Shown in pieces: positions 10,039 to 18,593 of a DNA stretch of 64,000 bases. This DNA comes from CAYVQF01 sp964454015 (GTDB taxonomy: Bacteria > Myxococcota_A > Bradymonadia > UBA4248), in the NCBI GenBank assembly GCA_964454015.1, contig CAYVQF010000023.1, forward strand, positions 1 through 64,000, read 5' to 3'. Position 1 is the first letter of the stretch; the number at the start of each line of letters is the position of its first letter. Under the pieces are notes generated by a model. The model saw nothing but the letters and a program-made list of their open reading frames with translations, searched no databases and was not told where the DNA came from. The translations under genes were made by a program, and so were the position numbers.

Positions 10039-11676
10039 ATGGTCGTAAAATGTCCCAACTGCGATTATCCCAACGACGCCGATATGGAGAAGTGCGCCCG
10101 CTGTGCCGCGCGCATTCCCTTTGCCTTGCGGCAGAAGGCCATGGTGCCCAAGCGTCAAGGGCCGCCGCCAGGCCAGCTCGATCAGGCCCGCGGCGACGCC
10201 CTCCACCAGAAGGAGCGCGGCCAAGTCGTCAAACGCAATCAGGATGATTTGGTAGGGCGTCGCCCGGACATTCAGTCGCTCCGCGGCGAGATCAAGCCCA
10301 TCGACGGGCACATAGGGGCGACCTCACCGGCCGATCGCTATGGGCCACCGCCGGCTCACGTCACGGCAACCCGCAACGACTCGGGCCGCGCCTTCATCGA
10401 CGCCGATCGCTACCGCGAGGAGGCGGCCCGCGCCGGCGGTGGCGCCGCGGCCCCGGCCTACGCCGACCCGGCGGCCTGGGCGGCCCAGCAACCCGGCGCC
10501 GGCCTCCCCAGCCAGTCCCAGACCGAGGCGGCGCTGCACGCCGCAGGCCAGGCCCTACCCGGCGCCGCCCTCCAGGCCCACCAAGCACAGGCCAGCCGCG
10601 GCGCCGCGCCTTTCCAAGGCCCTGGTGCGGCCCCCGTGCGCAGTGGTCAGGCCGCGCCTGGCATCCACAACGCCGACACCGAGGCCTGGCGCGGCCAACA
10701 GCTCTCTGTCCCGCGCGCCGAAGACACGGCGAACGCCCTCGGCATCAGCCAGAGCGCCGATCCCAACGCCGTGGTGCAGGGCCTCGGCGGTGCGCGGCAG
10801 CGCTCCATGCCCGCGCCACCCCCACGCCAAGGGGCCGGCCGCGCCATGCCCGCGCCACCGCCCCGGGCGGCCGCCCGTCCCCCTGCATCCCAAGAAGGGG
10901 CATTCCCGCCGCCCTCAGCCGAGGCCCCCGGCCGGGTCCAGTCGGGGGTCGCCATCATCCGTGACAGCACCAACGTCCCAGCCCCCTCCCCCGTAGAGGA
11001 AGCCCCTGCCGCCAACTTGCCCGATCTCGGCCCAGGACCGCGCCTGGTCTTCTTGACCGAAAGCGGTCAGGTCCGAGACCAGATGCCCCTGCGGCCGGGA
11101 CGGACCATCTTCGGACGCTCCGAGGGGGAGGTCCTCCTCAGCAACGATCCCTTCGTCTCCCCCTGGCACGCCCAGCTCCACGTCCGCCGCAATGGCGCCG
11201 TGATCAAGGACATGTTCTCCCGCAACGGCATCTTCCTCCGCATCCACCGCCAAACCGTGCTCCAGGATGACGACCGCTTCCTCATCGGCAGACAGCTCAT
11301 CCGCTTCCGCTGTGGTTGGCGCGAGGCCGAAGCCGACGCACAGGGCACCCGCGCCATGGGCGGCGCCAACCCCTCGGCCCCCGCCCGGGTCATGGTCATG
11401 ACCGACGCCGACGAAATCGCCCAGCTCGTCCTCATTCGCGAAGTCCTGACCATTGGCCGCGCCGGCTGCCACGTCAACATCCCCGAAGACGATCGCCTGG
11501 CGGACAAACACGTCCAGATTCAATTCGACGGCCGCACCTTCTTCCTCATCGACCTCAACGCCCCCGGGGGGGTCTTCATAGCCATCCGCGGCGACACGGA
11601 GCTGCGACACGGGGACGAGATCCAGATTGGGCGCCAGCGCCTGCGCTTGGAGTGGCCCGCCCTGGCCGCGATGTGA
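10039..11676 (+). CDS. Zinc-ribbon protein with two C-terminal FHA domains
   Basis: The protein is 545 residues. The N-terminus has a four-Cys ribbon (CPNC and CARC, residues 5-22). Residues of about 110-370 are Pro/Ala/Gln-rich and probably disordered. Two FHA domains follow, one with TIFGRSEGEVLLSN...VSPWHAQL and one with LTIGRAGCHVNIPEDD...DKHVQI. FHA domains bind phosphothreonine, so this protein is a natural partner of the Ser/Thr kinases in this region. There is no transmembrane segment. An alternative start is ATG 10018. I prefer 10039, which begins MVVKCPNC as such ribbons usually do. It is divergent from glnS, and the 236-base gap presumably holds both promoters. Confidence 0.88.
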   Translation: MVVKCPNCDYPNDADMEKCARCAARIPFALRQKAMVPKRQGPPPGQLDQARGDALHQKERGQVVKRNQDDLVGRRPDIQSLRGEIKPIDGHIGATSPADRYGPPPAHVTATRNDSGRAFIDADRYREEAARAGGGAAAPAYADPAAWAAQQPGAGLPSQSQTEAALHAAGQALPGAALQAHQAQASRGAAPFQGPGAAPVRSGQAAPGIHNADTEAWRGQQLSVPRAEDTANALGISQSADPNAVVQGLGGARQRSMPAPPPRQGAGRAMPAPPPRAAARPPASQEGAFPPPSAEAPGRVQSGVAIIRDSTNVPAPSPVEEAPAANLPDLGPGPRLVFLTESGQVRDQMPLRPGRTIFGRSEGEVLLSNDPFVSPWHAQLHVRRNGAVIKDMFSRNGIFLRIHRQTVLQDDDRFLIGRQLIRFRCGWREAEADAQGTRAMGGANPSAPARVMVMTDADEIAQLVLIREVLTIGRAGCHVNIPEDDRLADKHVQIQFDGRTFFLIDLNAPGGVFIAIRGDTELRHGDEIQIGRQRLRLEWPALAAM

Positions 11677-11687
11677 GCCCCTCCCCG

Positions 11688-11709
11688 AGGCGCGCCCTTC
11701 AGAGCGCCT
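11688..11709. terminator. Small hairpin between convergent genes
   Basis: AGGCGC (11688-11693) pairs with GCGCCT (11704-11709) around a 10-base loop. It lies between the FHA gene (plus) and the end of the metal-uptake operon (minus). There is no T-tract. Confidence 0.25.
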
Positions 11710-12616
11710 GGAAGAGCTCATCCACCACGCGTTGCACGTAGCTCACATAGGACTCGCCCTGGCTGAAGCGCGGCCCACCGTCGATGACCACCACCGTCCC
11801 GCCCGCGAGATCCGCCAGCTTCTTGCTCGTCGCGCTCGGGTAATAGGCCTCCTGAATGATGACCTTCACCGCTTGCTCTTTCATCGCCACCCGCACCTTG
11901 GCCACATGCCCGGGATCGGGACTGATGCCGGGCCGTGGCTCGATCTGCATCACCTCGCGCAGCGCCAGCCACTGGGTCAAATAGACCATGGAGGCGTGGT
12001 AGCTGACCACGGCCCGACGCTCGGCGCTCAGCTCGGCAAAGCGAGCGCGCTGCTCCCGGCGCAGCCTCTCCAGGGTCGCCACCAGCGCATCGGCGCGCGC
12101 CAGGTAGGCCTCTTCGTTGGCCGGGTCGAGGGCGGCTAGTCGCTCACCCAGCGCCGAGGCCACCCGCGCCGCATAGCCAGGATCATAGAGGTAGTGCGGG
12201 TTGCCGCCGGGATGGATGTCACCCTCACTGCGCTCTATCCGGCGCGTCGGTACCTCGAGGGGGGTGATGTAGGCCGAGGCATCGAAGTAGCCCCGCCCCC
12301 CCACGTTGACGGCGGCGTTGCGCCCCGAGGTCTGCAGACTGGGCAGCCACCCCACCTCGAGCTCCAAACCCACCAAGACCAAGAGGTCCGCCTTGTTGAC
12401 GCGCAGCACATAATCCGGGCGCGCGTCGACATAGTGGGGGTCCTCATTGGGGCCTGCCAGGGTCACCACCTCCACGTGCTCCCCCCCGACCTCGGCGGCC
12501 AAGGCCGCCAAGGTTGGGACCGTCGCCACCACCCGCACCTTGGCCTGGGCCTCTTGACCACCCGTGACCAACCACAACGCCGCGACCAAGCCCAAAGGCA
12601 TCCACGTCCTAAGCAT
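11699..12616 (-). CDS. znuA: Metal (zinc-type) ABC transporter substrate-binding protein
   Basis: This is a cluster-9 (TroA/ZnuA family) periplasmic binding protein of 305 residues. The signal peptide ends EAQA before KVRVVATVP. The four usual ligand positions are visible: His in NEDPHYVDARP, His in GNPHYLYDP, His in VSYHASMVYL and Asp in VVIDGGP. The long His-rich loop of ZnuA is missing, which leaves zinc versus manganese open from this protein alone. ATG 12616 is preceded by AGGAGG and overlaps the end of the permease gene by eight bases. It is the last gene of the six-gene operon. Confidence 0.9.
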   Translation of the reverse strand: MLRTWMPLGLVAALWLVTGGQEAQAKVRVVATVPTLAALAAEVGGEHVEVVTLAGPNEDPHYVDARPDYVLRVNKADLLVLVGLELEVGWLPSLQTSGRNAAVNVGGRGYFDASAYITPLEVPTRRIERSEGDIHPGGNPHYLYDPGYAARVASALGERLAALDPANEEAYLARADALVATLERLRREQRARFAELSAERRAVVSYHASMVYLTQWLALREVMQIEPRPGISPDPGHVAKVRVAMKEQAVKVIIQEAYYPSATSKKLADLAGGTVVVIDGGPRFSQGESYVSYVQRVVDELFQAL

Positions 12617-13592
12617 CTTCGCCTCCTCTCGTTGCCGCGCTGGCCACGACCGGCCTGCGCCACCACTTCCACCCGCGTCTGGCCAAACGCCCAGCGTGCA
12701 CCAGCACCTCGACGACCGCCACGATCCCAACTGCCACCAGCGTCTGGGCCGCGCCCACGGGCAGCTCGTACAAGAACGCCGCGACGTAGCCCCAGAAAGC
12801 CGCCACCGCCCCGAGAAGGGCCGCAATGATCAAGGTCATCTGGACATTGGGGGCGATGCGCTGCGCCGCCATCGCCGGCAACACGCTGAAGGCAAAGACC
12901 GGCAGCGCCCCCAGGACCCGCGTCGCCACCGAGACGGCGATGGCGATGCTCACGAAGAGCCCCAAGTTCAGGGCCCGCACCGGCATGGCCCGCACCCGCG
13001 CCCCTTCGGCGTCGAAGGAGGCCTGAATGAAGCCGCGCATCAGCAACAGGTGCAAGCCCAGCACGCCAACGGCCGTAAAGGCCAGCAGGCGCAGATCCTC
13101 GTCCAAAACCACCACGGCGTTGCCAAAGAGGATGGTCTGGATGTCTTGGACCTCCTCGACGATGCGCGTCCCCAAGGCGAGTATCCCCGCCGATCCCAAC
13201 AAGTAAATGAGGCCCAAGAGGGCATCCATGGAGCGCCCCGAGAGACGCGGCGCGGCCAAGGCGAGCACCGCCGTCACCAACAGGGCCGCCACGGCCGCGC
13301 CTAAGAGGGGGGAGCCCAACAACGCGGCCCACCAGGGAGAGTCGGTGGCGCCACCAAAGGCGTGCTGGTGCCCCGAAGCGCCCCAATAGATCTGAAGATA
13401 GAAAGCGTAGGCCACCCCCAGCCCCGAGGCCTGCGACAGGGCCGCGCTCAAAAACACCATCTTGCGCAAGACGATATAGCCACCGAGGAAGCCCAACATC
13501 AGCCCCCCAATGGTGCCCGCCACGGTGGCCTCGCGAAAGTAGTCCCAGCTCTCCCAGAAGAGCTGCAAGCTGTAGTGCGCACCCGCATCCAT
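12609..13592 (-). CDS. znuB: Metal (zinc-type) ABC transporter permease
   Basis: This is an integral membrane permease of 327 residues in the ABC-3 (ZnuB/TroC) family. It has about eight hydrophobic segments and the typical N-terminus GGLMLGFLGGYIVLRKMVFL. It starts one base into the stop of the ATPase gene (TAATG) and ends inside the start of the binding-protein gene, so the three transporter genes are translationally coupled. Confidence 0.92.
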   Translation of the reverse strand: MDAGAHYSLQLFWESWDYFREATVAGTIGGLMLGFLGGYIVLRKMVFLSAALSQASGLGVAYAFYLQIYWGASGHQHAFGGATDSPWWAALLGSPLLGAAVAALLVTAVLALAAPRLSGRSMDALLGLIYLLGSAGILALGTRIVEEVQDIQTILFGNAVVVLDEDLRLLAFTAVGVLGLHLLLMRGFIQASFDAEGARVRAMPVRALNLGLFVSIAIAVSVATRVLGALPVFAFSVLPAMAAQRIAPNVQMTLIIAALLGAVAAFWGYVAAFLYELPVGAAQTLVAVGIVAVVEVLVHAGRLARRGWKWWRRPVVASAATRGGEDA

Positions 13593-14407
13593 TAGGGAGC
13601 CTCCTCGGCGGCGGCCCCAGGGGCGTGGACGTGAGGCGCCAACTGGGTCAGCCGGCGCGCACCGAGGCGACGCTCGCCACAGTCGTAACAGGAAAAGACC
13701 GTCCCATAACGCTCGGCAAAGAACGGATCAGCCAGGGCTTCGTCGATGGAACCGCACACCACCTTGCCCGCCTCGTGATCCACCATGAGCACGTGAGTCG
13801 CCAGGCGAGCCACCACGTTCAGATGGTGGGAGACCACCAACAACGCCAGGCGCCGCTCACCGCGGACGTGGTCCAAGAGACTGAAGGTCTCCCGTTCGGC
13901 GATCACATCCATGGCGCTGGTCGGCTCATCGAGGATCAACAAGTCGGGATCCCCCGCCAAGACGCGCGCCATCAAGACACGCTGCTTCTGGCCCTCGCTC
14001 AGCTCGGCGTAGGGACGCTTGGCCAACGCCTCGACCTGGGCATCGCGCATGGCCCGCCGCACCGCATCGGGACGCCACAGGCTCTTGAAAGGCCATAAGA
14101 ACGACCAGGCGCGATCCGTCCCCGAACGCACCAGATCGATGACCCGAGCCGGGACACTGGGATCCACCGACTCGCGCTGCGGCACATAACCCAAGCGCAC
14201 GCCGTCGCGCGCCTGCAGCTCCCCGCCGACCTTGGGCAACAGCGAGAGCAAGGTGCGCAACAGCGTCGTCTTACCCGCACCGTTGCGACCCACCAAAGCC
14301 CAGAACTCATCGCGCCTGATGTCAAAGCCAAAAGGGGGAAAGAGGGCGCTCCCGCCATAACCCACCTCCAGCGCCTTGGCCTGCAACAGAACATCACCCA
14401 CATCCAC
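13592..14407 (-). CDS. znuC: Metal (zinc-type) ABC transporter ATPase with Cys/His tail
   Basis: The protein is 271 residues. Walker A is GRNGAGKTTLL, the signature is LSEGQKQR and Walker B is LLILDEPTSAMD. The H-loop is in VVSHHLNVV. The partner permease and binding protein follow immediately. An uncommon tail after the ATPase core contains CYDCGERR and HVH, which could bind metal and sense load. That is inference. It follows the His-rich lipoprotein gene by 21 bases. Confidence 0.93.
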   Translation of the reverse strand: MDVGDVLLQAKALEVGYGGSALFPPFGFDIRRDEFWALVGRNGAGKTTLLRTLLSLLPKVGGELQARDGVRLGYVPQRESVDPSVPARVIDLVRSGTDRAWSFLWPFKSLWRPDAVRRAMRDAQVEALAKRPYAELSEGQKQRVLMARVLAGDPDLLILDEPTSAMDVIAERETFSLLDHVRGERRLALLVVSHHLNVVARLATHVLMVDHEAGKVVCGSIDEALADPFFAERYGTVFSCYDCGERRLGARRLTQLAPHVHAPGAAAEEAP

Positions 14408-14428
14408 CCCCTTACGCTTCGGGATGAC

Positions 14429-14950
14429 TCAGTGGTCCGCGTGGGCCGCCGCCTCGATGATCACGCTCACCCACACATCTTCCGTGAAAAGACCATCGGC
14501 GTCCAAAGTGATCCCAACCTCATAGGTCCCCACGCCAAGAGGATAGACGTGGTGCGCCACCACTTCTTCGCAGTGCCCGTTGTCGGTCATCGCTTCGGCC
14601 GACACCTCGACACCGTCCACATCCTTCACCACCAAACGCACCTCACGGTTCACGGCGATCACCCGGTCGCCAGCCTGCCCCGACGCAAAGGCCACCCGGC
14701 CACTGGGCGCGCCCGTCTCGGGTGCCGCGATCCGCACGTCATAACGCGTGTGATCTTGGGAGACATCGGGCAGGCTCTCATCCAAGGCCACCGCCGCCAC
14801 CACCTCCAGGGCCGGCCCCTCCAACATGTGTCGGCAAATGTGCTCATCGAGGCTGTGCGCATGCTCATGATCGTGGTCGTGCTCGTCACAGGCCACCCCG
14901 CCCCACCCCATCACCACCGCTACCAAAATCCAAAGCCCACGTTTCTGCAT
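14429..14950 (-). CDS. His-rich lipoprotein of the metal operon
   Basis: The protein is 173 residues. A lipoprotein signal (MGWGGVAC) is followed directly by an Asp/Glu/His run (DEHDHDHEHAHS) and then HICRH, a strong metal-binding look at the membrane face. The rest is a beta-sandwich-like domain of about 130 residues with no family that I recognise, ending AAAHADH. ATG 14950 is chosen because GAGGAG lies seven bases upstream. It sits 21 bases before the ABC ATPase gene, inside the operon. It probably captures metal in the periplasm and hands it to the binding protein (inference). Confidence 0.8.
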   Translation of the reverse strand: MQKRGLWILVAVVMGWGGVACDEHDHDHEHAHSLDEHICRHMLEGPALEVVAAVALDESLPDVSQDHTRYDVRIAAPETGAPSGRVAFASGQAGDRVIAVNREVRLVVKDVDGVEVSAEAMTDNGHCEEVVAHHVYPLGVGTYEVGITLDADGLFTEDVWVSVIIEAAAHADH

Positions 14951-15035
14951 TTGTTTTCTCCTCATTTCGGTTTTTGTTGACACGACTCTTATCCGACACG
15001 CCGGCGCCCCATGGGCACCAGCGCCAACACCTCAC

Positions 15036-15926
15036 TCAGCGCCGCACCTCAGCGGACAGCTCCCAAGCCTCGGCCAAAGCCTCACCCACCGTCTCATAGC
15101 CCAGGTGCTCTGGATCCACCTGCATTGAAGTGGACCCGGGCTCCGCCCACGCCGCCCACTCGACCCCATCCAGTGCCTGCGGCAACCACCGCAGCGACAG
15201 GTCCAAATGCAAGCGCTGTGGCTCCCCTTTGCCGACCACCTCGTCGAGACTGAACCGCACCTGCATCGTCAAGGGCACCTCGAGGATGAGCGCCATGAGC
15301 GCGCCATCCAGGCGCTGCGCCGCGCCGCTGCGCAAATCCCGCAGGCTTCCCTGCAAGCGCAGTTGGCGAAGCTCCACCTGCACCCCCACCACCCGGCCAC
15401 GCTCCAGCCAGCAGCGCTCAGGGCAGACCCCCAAGGCCACGTCGCGCCCTTCGCCTAAGAATTGCACCGCCTGCGCCACCGGGACGCGCAAGTGCTCTAG
15501 CCCCGAAGCGCCCCCGCTCAGCTCAGCCTCGATGTCGGCATAGTCCACCAGGCGACCATCATCGGCGTGACAATGGCCCCCATGACACAAGCTATAACCC
15601 GGCGGCGGCGCCGCGGGATCGAAAGACGACACCTCGCCACCCGGCGCGGCGATCTCCAAAGTCACGGCCACCACCTCTGCCGCCACGTCATCCAAACGCA
15701 GGGCATAGTCGTTGGCCAGCCGCACCTCGCCCCCCTCCATCTGCCGATCCTGGGGCACCCACCACCGCACCTCGAGGCGCAGCGACGCCTCACCCCATGG
15801 CTCGCCGTCGCTGAAGGCACACCCCCCGAGGGCCAACGACCCCAACACCAACCACCGCCAAAGGCCCAGCACCTTCGCCCCGCCCCTTGTGCGCCTCCGC
15901 AACCATCGCTCGTCCCGCTGAACCAT
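15036..15926 (-). CDS. Lipoprotein of the metal operon, unknown family
   Basis: The protein is 296 residues. After an Arg-rich start the hydrophobic segment ends LALGGC, a clear lipobox. The mature part is mostly predicted beta strand and contains a Cys/His cluster (SLCHGGHCHADDGR, about 115-128) that could hold a metal ion, plus a Cys pair in GVCPERCWLE. I recognise no known domain. ATG 15926 comes ten bases after the stop of the porin gene with GAGG upstream, and 85 bases separate it from the His-rich lipoprotein gene. The position argues for a role in metal capture. Confidence 0.75.
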   Translation of the reverse strand: MVQRDERWLRRRTRGGAKVLGLWRWLVLGSLALGGCAFSDGEPWGEASLRLEVRWWVPQDRQMEGGEVRLANDYALRLDDVAAEVVAVTLEIAAPGGEVSSFDPAAPPPGYSLCHGGHCHADDGRLVDYADIEAELSGGASGLEHLRVPVAQAVQFLGEGRDVALGVCPERCWLERGRVVGVQVELRQLRLQGSLRDLRSGAAQRLDGALMALILEVPLTMQVRFSLDEVVGKGEPQRLHLDLSLRWLPQALDGVEWAAWAEPGSTSMQVDPEHLGYETVGEALAEAWELSAEVRR

Positions 15927-15936
15927 CGCTTCCCCC

Positions 15937-17385
15937 TCAATAACTGTGAGAGCCGTGCGCACCCACCACCAGCTCCAGCGCCAAAAAAGCCGCCCAGATC
16001 ACCGCGTCACGCCACCTGGGATCGTCCAGTGAGACCTGGGCGCGCAGCCGCGAAAAATGCGACGGGTAATAGGTGAACTGCGCGCTGTAGCGCCCCCGCC
16101 CCTGCGTCCAGTCCCCGTCCAGAGGGTCCTCCTCGAGACCGCTCACCCACTCCCCGCGCACCCCTACCTCCCACTCGGGATCGATCTGCCACACCACCTG
16201 CGCAAAGCCCCCGTAGTCCTGCAGCACATCCCCAGGTACCTGCCGGCTGCGCAACAGCGCCTCCAAGTGCAGCGTCAACGACGTGCGTCGCTCCGACTGG
16301 GTCGGCTTGTAGCGCACATAAAGGTCCGTTCCGTAGATCTCCGTGCGGTTGCCTTGGCCACTGGGGTTGGGACCGAACTGCCCCGATAAGCCCCAAAAAA
16401 TCCCGAGATCGGCACCCACGGGAAAAAACTGCTTCAGCGCAACCGTCCACAACAAATCATCGACCCGATCCACCCCGAGATCCTGACCGCCGTAATAAGA
16501 GCGGTTGCAGCAATCCCCCGTCGCCATGGTCGTCGAGGTGATCACCTCCACATACCATGGCAGCGGGCTCAACCAAGAAAGCTCAGCCCCCAACCCGCGG
16601 TTGCCCTCACCCCCAAAGAACTTCCCGATGACCAACGCCTGGTCCACGAAGGACCACGTGTGTGGATGGGTCGCGTTGATCTTGCCAAAGGATGTCAAAA
16701 ACTGCCCCACCCTGGCCTTCAAGTTCCATGGCAACGCCAGGGTCGTCCCGTAGACCTCCTCCACCTCTACCCCAAAGAGGCTGAACACCAGGTTGGCGTC
16801 AAAACGAAAGAACGGATCCACCGCAGCACCAATGGACATCTCCAACTGCTGGAGGTTGAAGCCCCGCGCCGTCGGATCGTGGCCCCCACCCTGCAGCGGC
16901 TTCGCGTCGCTGAACCAGGCGCCAGCCACATCCATGATCACCGCGATGTCCGGGTTCATGCTCTGCAGCCCGGCGATGATCCCAGCCCCAGGAGGCGAGG
17001 CAGCCCCAGGCCGCGCCGGAGCCGCCGCGTCCTCAGCCAAGGCCTCCATCAGCCACTGCGCCTCCTCGGCATCCAGCCCAGCAAAACCATCGGCCGGCAC
17101 CGACGCGACCACATCCGTCGCGCCAACCGCCTCCACAGCGCCCCCCGCCGGCTCCGCCCCCAACAACGCCCCATCTGCTGGCGCCACCGCCTCCGCTGCC
17201 CGCACCGAGCCACGCGCCGCCCCGACCGCGCCCACCGTGGTCCAGGGCTCCTCACCCCTCGCCCCCCCTGGCACAGGCCCCTCCTCGGCCACCAATAACG
17301 TCGGAGCGGCACAGAGTAAAAACCCCAAAGCCGCCCACCAGCCCCCAAAAATCCTGCCCGCGCATTGTCTGCTTTCCTTACCCAT
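15937..17385 (-). CDS. Outer-membrane porin-like protein heading the metal operon
   Basis: The protein is 482 residues. After a signal peptide ending LLVAEE comes an Ala/Gly/Pro-rich linker (about 35-150), then about 330 residues of alternating aromatic/polar beta strands (for example FNLQQLEMSIGAAVDPFFRF and WYVEVITSTTMATG) with the look of an outer-membrane barrel. It resembles, from memory, the proteins called zinc-regulated outer membrane porin that occur next to znu genes. A TonB box or plug domain is not evident, so passive or linker-gated entry is more likely than a TonB receptor. ATG 17385 is preferred over upstream starts that lack a signal sequence. Confidence 0.75.
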   Translation of the reverse strand: MGKESRQCAGRIFGGWWAALGFLLCAAPTLLVAEEGPVPGGARGEEPWTTVGAVGAARGSVRAAEAVAPADGALLGAEPAGGAVEAVGATDVVASVPADGFAGLDAEEAQWLMEALAEDAAAPARPGAASPPGAGIIAGLQSMNPDIAVIMDVAGAWFSDAKPLQGGGHDPTARGFNLQQLEMSIGAAVDPFFRFDANLVFSLFGVEVEEVYGTTLALPWNLKARVGQFLTSFGKINATHPHTWSFVDQALVIGKFFGGEGNRGLGAELSWLSPLPWYVEVITSTTMATGDCCNRSYYGGQDLGVDRVDDLLWTVALKQFFPVGADLGIFWGLSGQFGPNPSGQGNRTEIYGTDLYVRYKPTQSERRTSLTLHLEALLRSRQVPGDVLQDYGGFAQVVWQIDPEWEVGVRGEWVSGLEEDPLDGDWTQGRGRYSAQFTYYPSHFSRLRAQVSLDDPRWRDAVIWAAFLALELVVGAHGSHSY

Positions 17386-17460
17386 CGCCTTTGCACCTCT
17401 GCAGAGCCCGCATCCAACCCGACCTCCCAGCCCCTCTTGACTAATCGCCTCCACCCGGGC

Positions 17461-17490
17461 TGTCAACGCTAAATGCAAACCCGTTTGCAT
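17461..17490 (-). promoter_or_regulatory. 18-bp palindrome beside a -35 hexamer: likely operator of the metal operon
   Basis: ATGCAAAC-CC-GTTTGCAT (17473-17490) is a perfect inverted repeat with a two-base centre. On the minus strand it is followed six bases later by TTGACA (17466-17461), a perfect -35 hexamer. The best -10 at 17-base spacing (TAGTCA) is poor. The palindrome is AT-rich, lies about 90 bases before the porin start codon, and has the size and shape of a Fur/Zur-family site. The regulator itself is not in the window, so the Zur assignment is inference. It could also affect the divergent ECF sigma gene. Confidence 0.65.
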
Positions 17491-17634
17491 CTGCAATCCA
17501 CTTTCATTTAATCCGCCCGCGACGACCATGGCCGTGCGTTTTTTCGCGAATAGGATGCCGACGTGGCAGTAATACCCAGCGAGACCACGCCGGCCCACCG
17601 TCGCCGGCCCCGCCCCCCCCCTCCGAGGTCACCC

Positions 17635-18156
17635 ATGTCCTTCTCAGCCCTCCTCGACCTGGCTCTCCCGCGCGCCTATGTCGCCGCCGTGCGCTGGCTC
17701 AATGACCGCGAAACGGCGCGCGACGCCTGCCAGGAAGCGGCGTCGCGCGCCTGGGCCGCCCAGGCTTCCTATGACCCCTCCCGCGCCTTCTACCCCTGGT
17801 TCTATTGTATACTCCGCAACTACTGCACGGACCTGCGCAAACAGCGCAGCCGCGTCCAGCTCACGGACGACCTCGACGTCAACGCCGAGGACGACACGGA
17901 GCGCGCCTACATCAACGGTGAAGAAGAGCGGCGCCTCCTCGCGGCCATCGCCACCCTCGATCCGCCCCTGCGCGAGATCATCGAGCTGCGCCACTTCCAA
18001 GACCTCAGCTACCGCGAAATCGCCGACATTCTCGACTGCCCCGAGGGCACCGTCATGAGCCGCCTCTATCGGGCCCGTCGCAGCCTCCGCGAGAAGCTCA
18101 CCGCCGCCACCCCTACCCAAGCCACCCAGAACGACGCCCCAAGGAGGACCTCATGA
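17635..18156 (+). CDS. ECF-type RNA polymerase sigma factor
   Basis: The protein is 173 residues from ATG 17635 (GAGGT just upstream). Sigma region 2 is in NDRETARDACQEAASRAWAA and YPWFYCILRNYCTDLRKQRS. Region 4 has LDPPLREIIELRHFQDLSY, REIADIL and GTVMSRLYRARRSL. The next gene is a zinc-finger anti-sigma factor, overlapping by four bases (ATGA), which is the usual regulatory pairing. It is divergent from the metal operon, sharing a 249-base gap with the palindrome at 17473. Confidence 0.92.
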   Translation: MSFSALLDLALPRAYVAAVRWLNDRETARDACQEAASRAWAAQASYDPSRAFYPWFYCILRNYCTDLRKQRSRVQLTDDLDVNAEDDTERAYINGEEERRLLAAIATLDPPLREIIELRHFQDLSYREIADILDCPEGTVMSRLYRARRSLREKLTAATPTQATQNDAPRRTS

Positions 18157-18593
18157 CCACGGACCACCAGATTTTCGAGCACCTCCTCATGAAGGCCATC
18201 GACCAGCAGCTCAACGCCGAGGAACGCCAGCGCTTCGAGGCCCACCTCGTGACCTGCCGCACCTGTCAGGAGGAGTACCAGGACTTCAAAGCCATCAAGG
18301 ATCGCACGGACACCCTGAGTCAGCGTATCATGCAGGACGCCGCGGGCATCCCGCCCCGGGAGCGCCCCGGCGCACGCCGCCTGGTCACGCTCGCCACCCT
18401 CAGCATCGTTGCGGGTCTCCTCTTTCTCATCGCCTTTGCCGGCTACCACTTGGCCCTCGACCCCCAGACACCCCTGTTGGTCAAAAGCGCCGCCGCCTTG
18501 GTCACCGCCGGCGGACTCGCCCTCGCTTCACATGCCTTCTATCAACGCGCCCGTGCCCATCGCACTGACCCTTACCAGGAGATCGACCAATGA
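18153..18593 (+). CDS. Membrane anti-sigma factor with zinc-finger domain
   Basis: The protein is 146 residues. The N-terminal zf-HC2 motif HLVTCRTC (HxxxCxxC, about 30-37) binds zinc and holds the ECF factor at the membrane. Two hydrophobic segments follow (about 88-110 and 115-135), leaving little outside the membrane. It overlaps the sigma gene and the downstream YbjQ gene by ATGA. With so small an external part, it more likely senses a membrane or cytoplasmic cue than a periplasmic ligand. Confidence 0.88.
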   Translation: MTTDHQIFEHLLMKAIDQQLNAEERQRFEAHLVTCRTCQEEYQDFKAIKDRTDTLSQRIMQDAAGIPPRERPGARRLVTLATLSIVAGLLFLIAFAGYHLALDPQTPLLVKSAAALVTAGGLALASHAFYQRARAHRTDPYQEIDQ

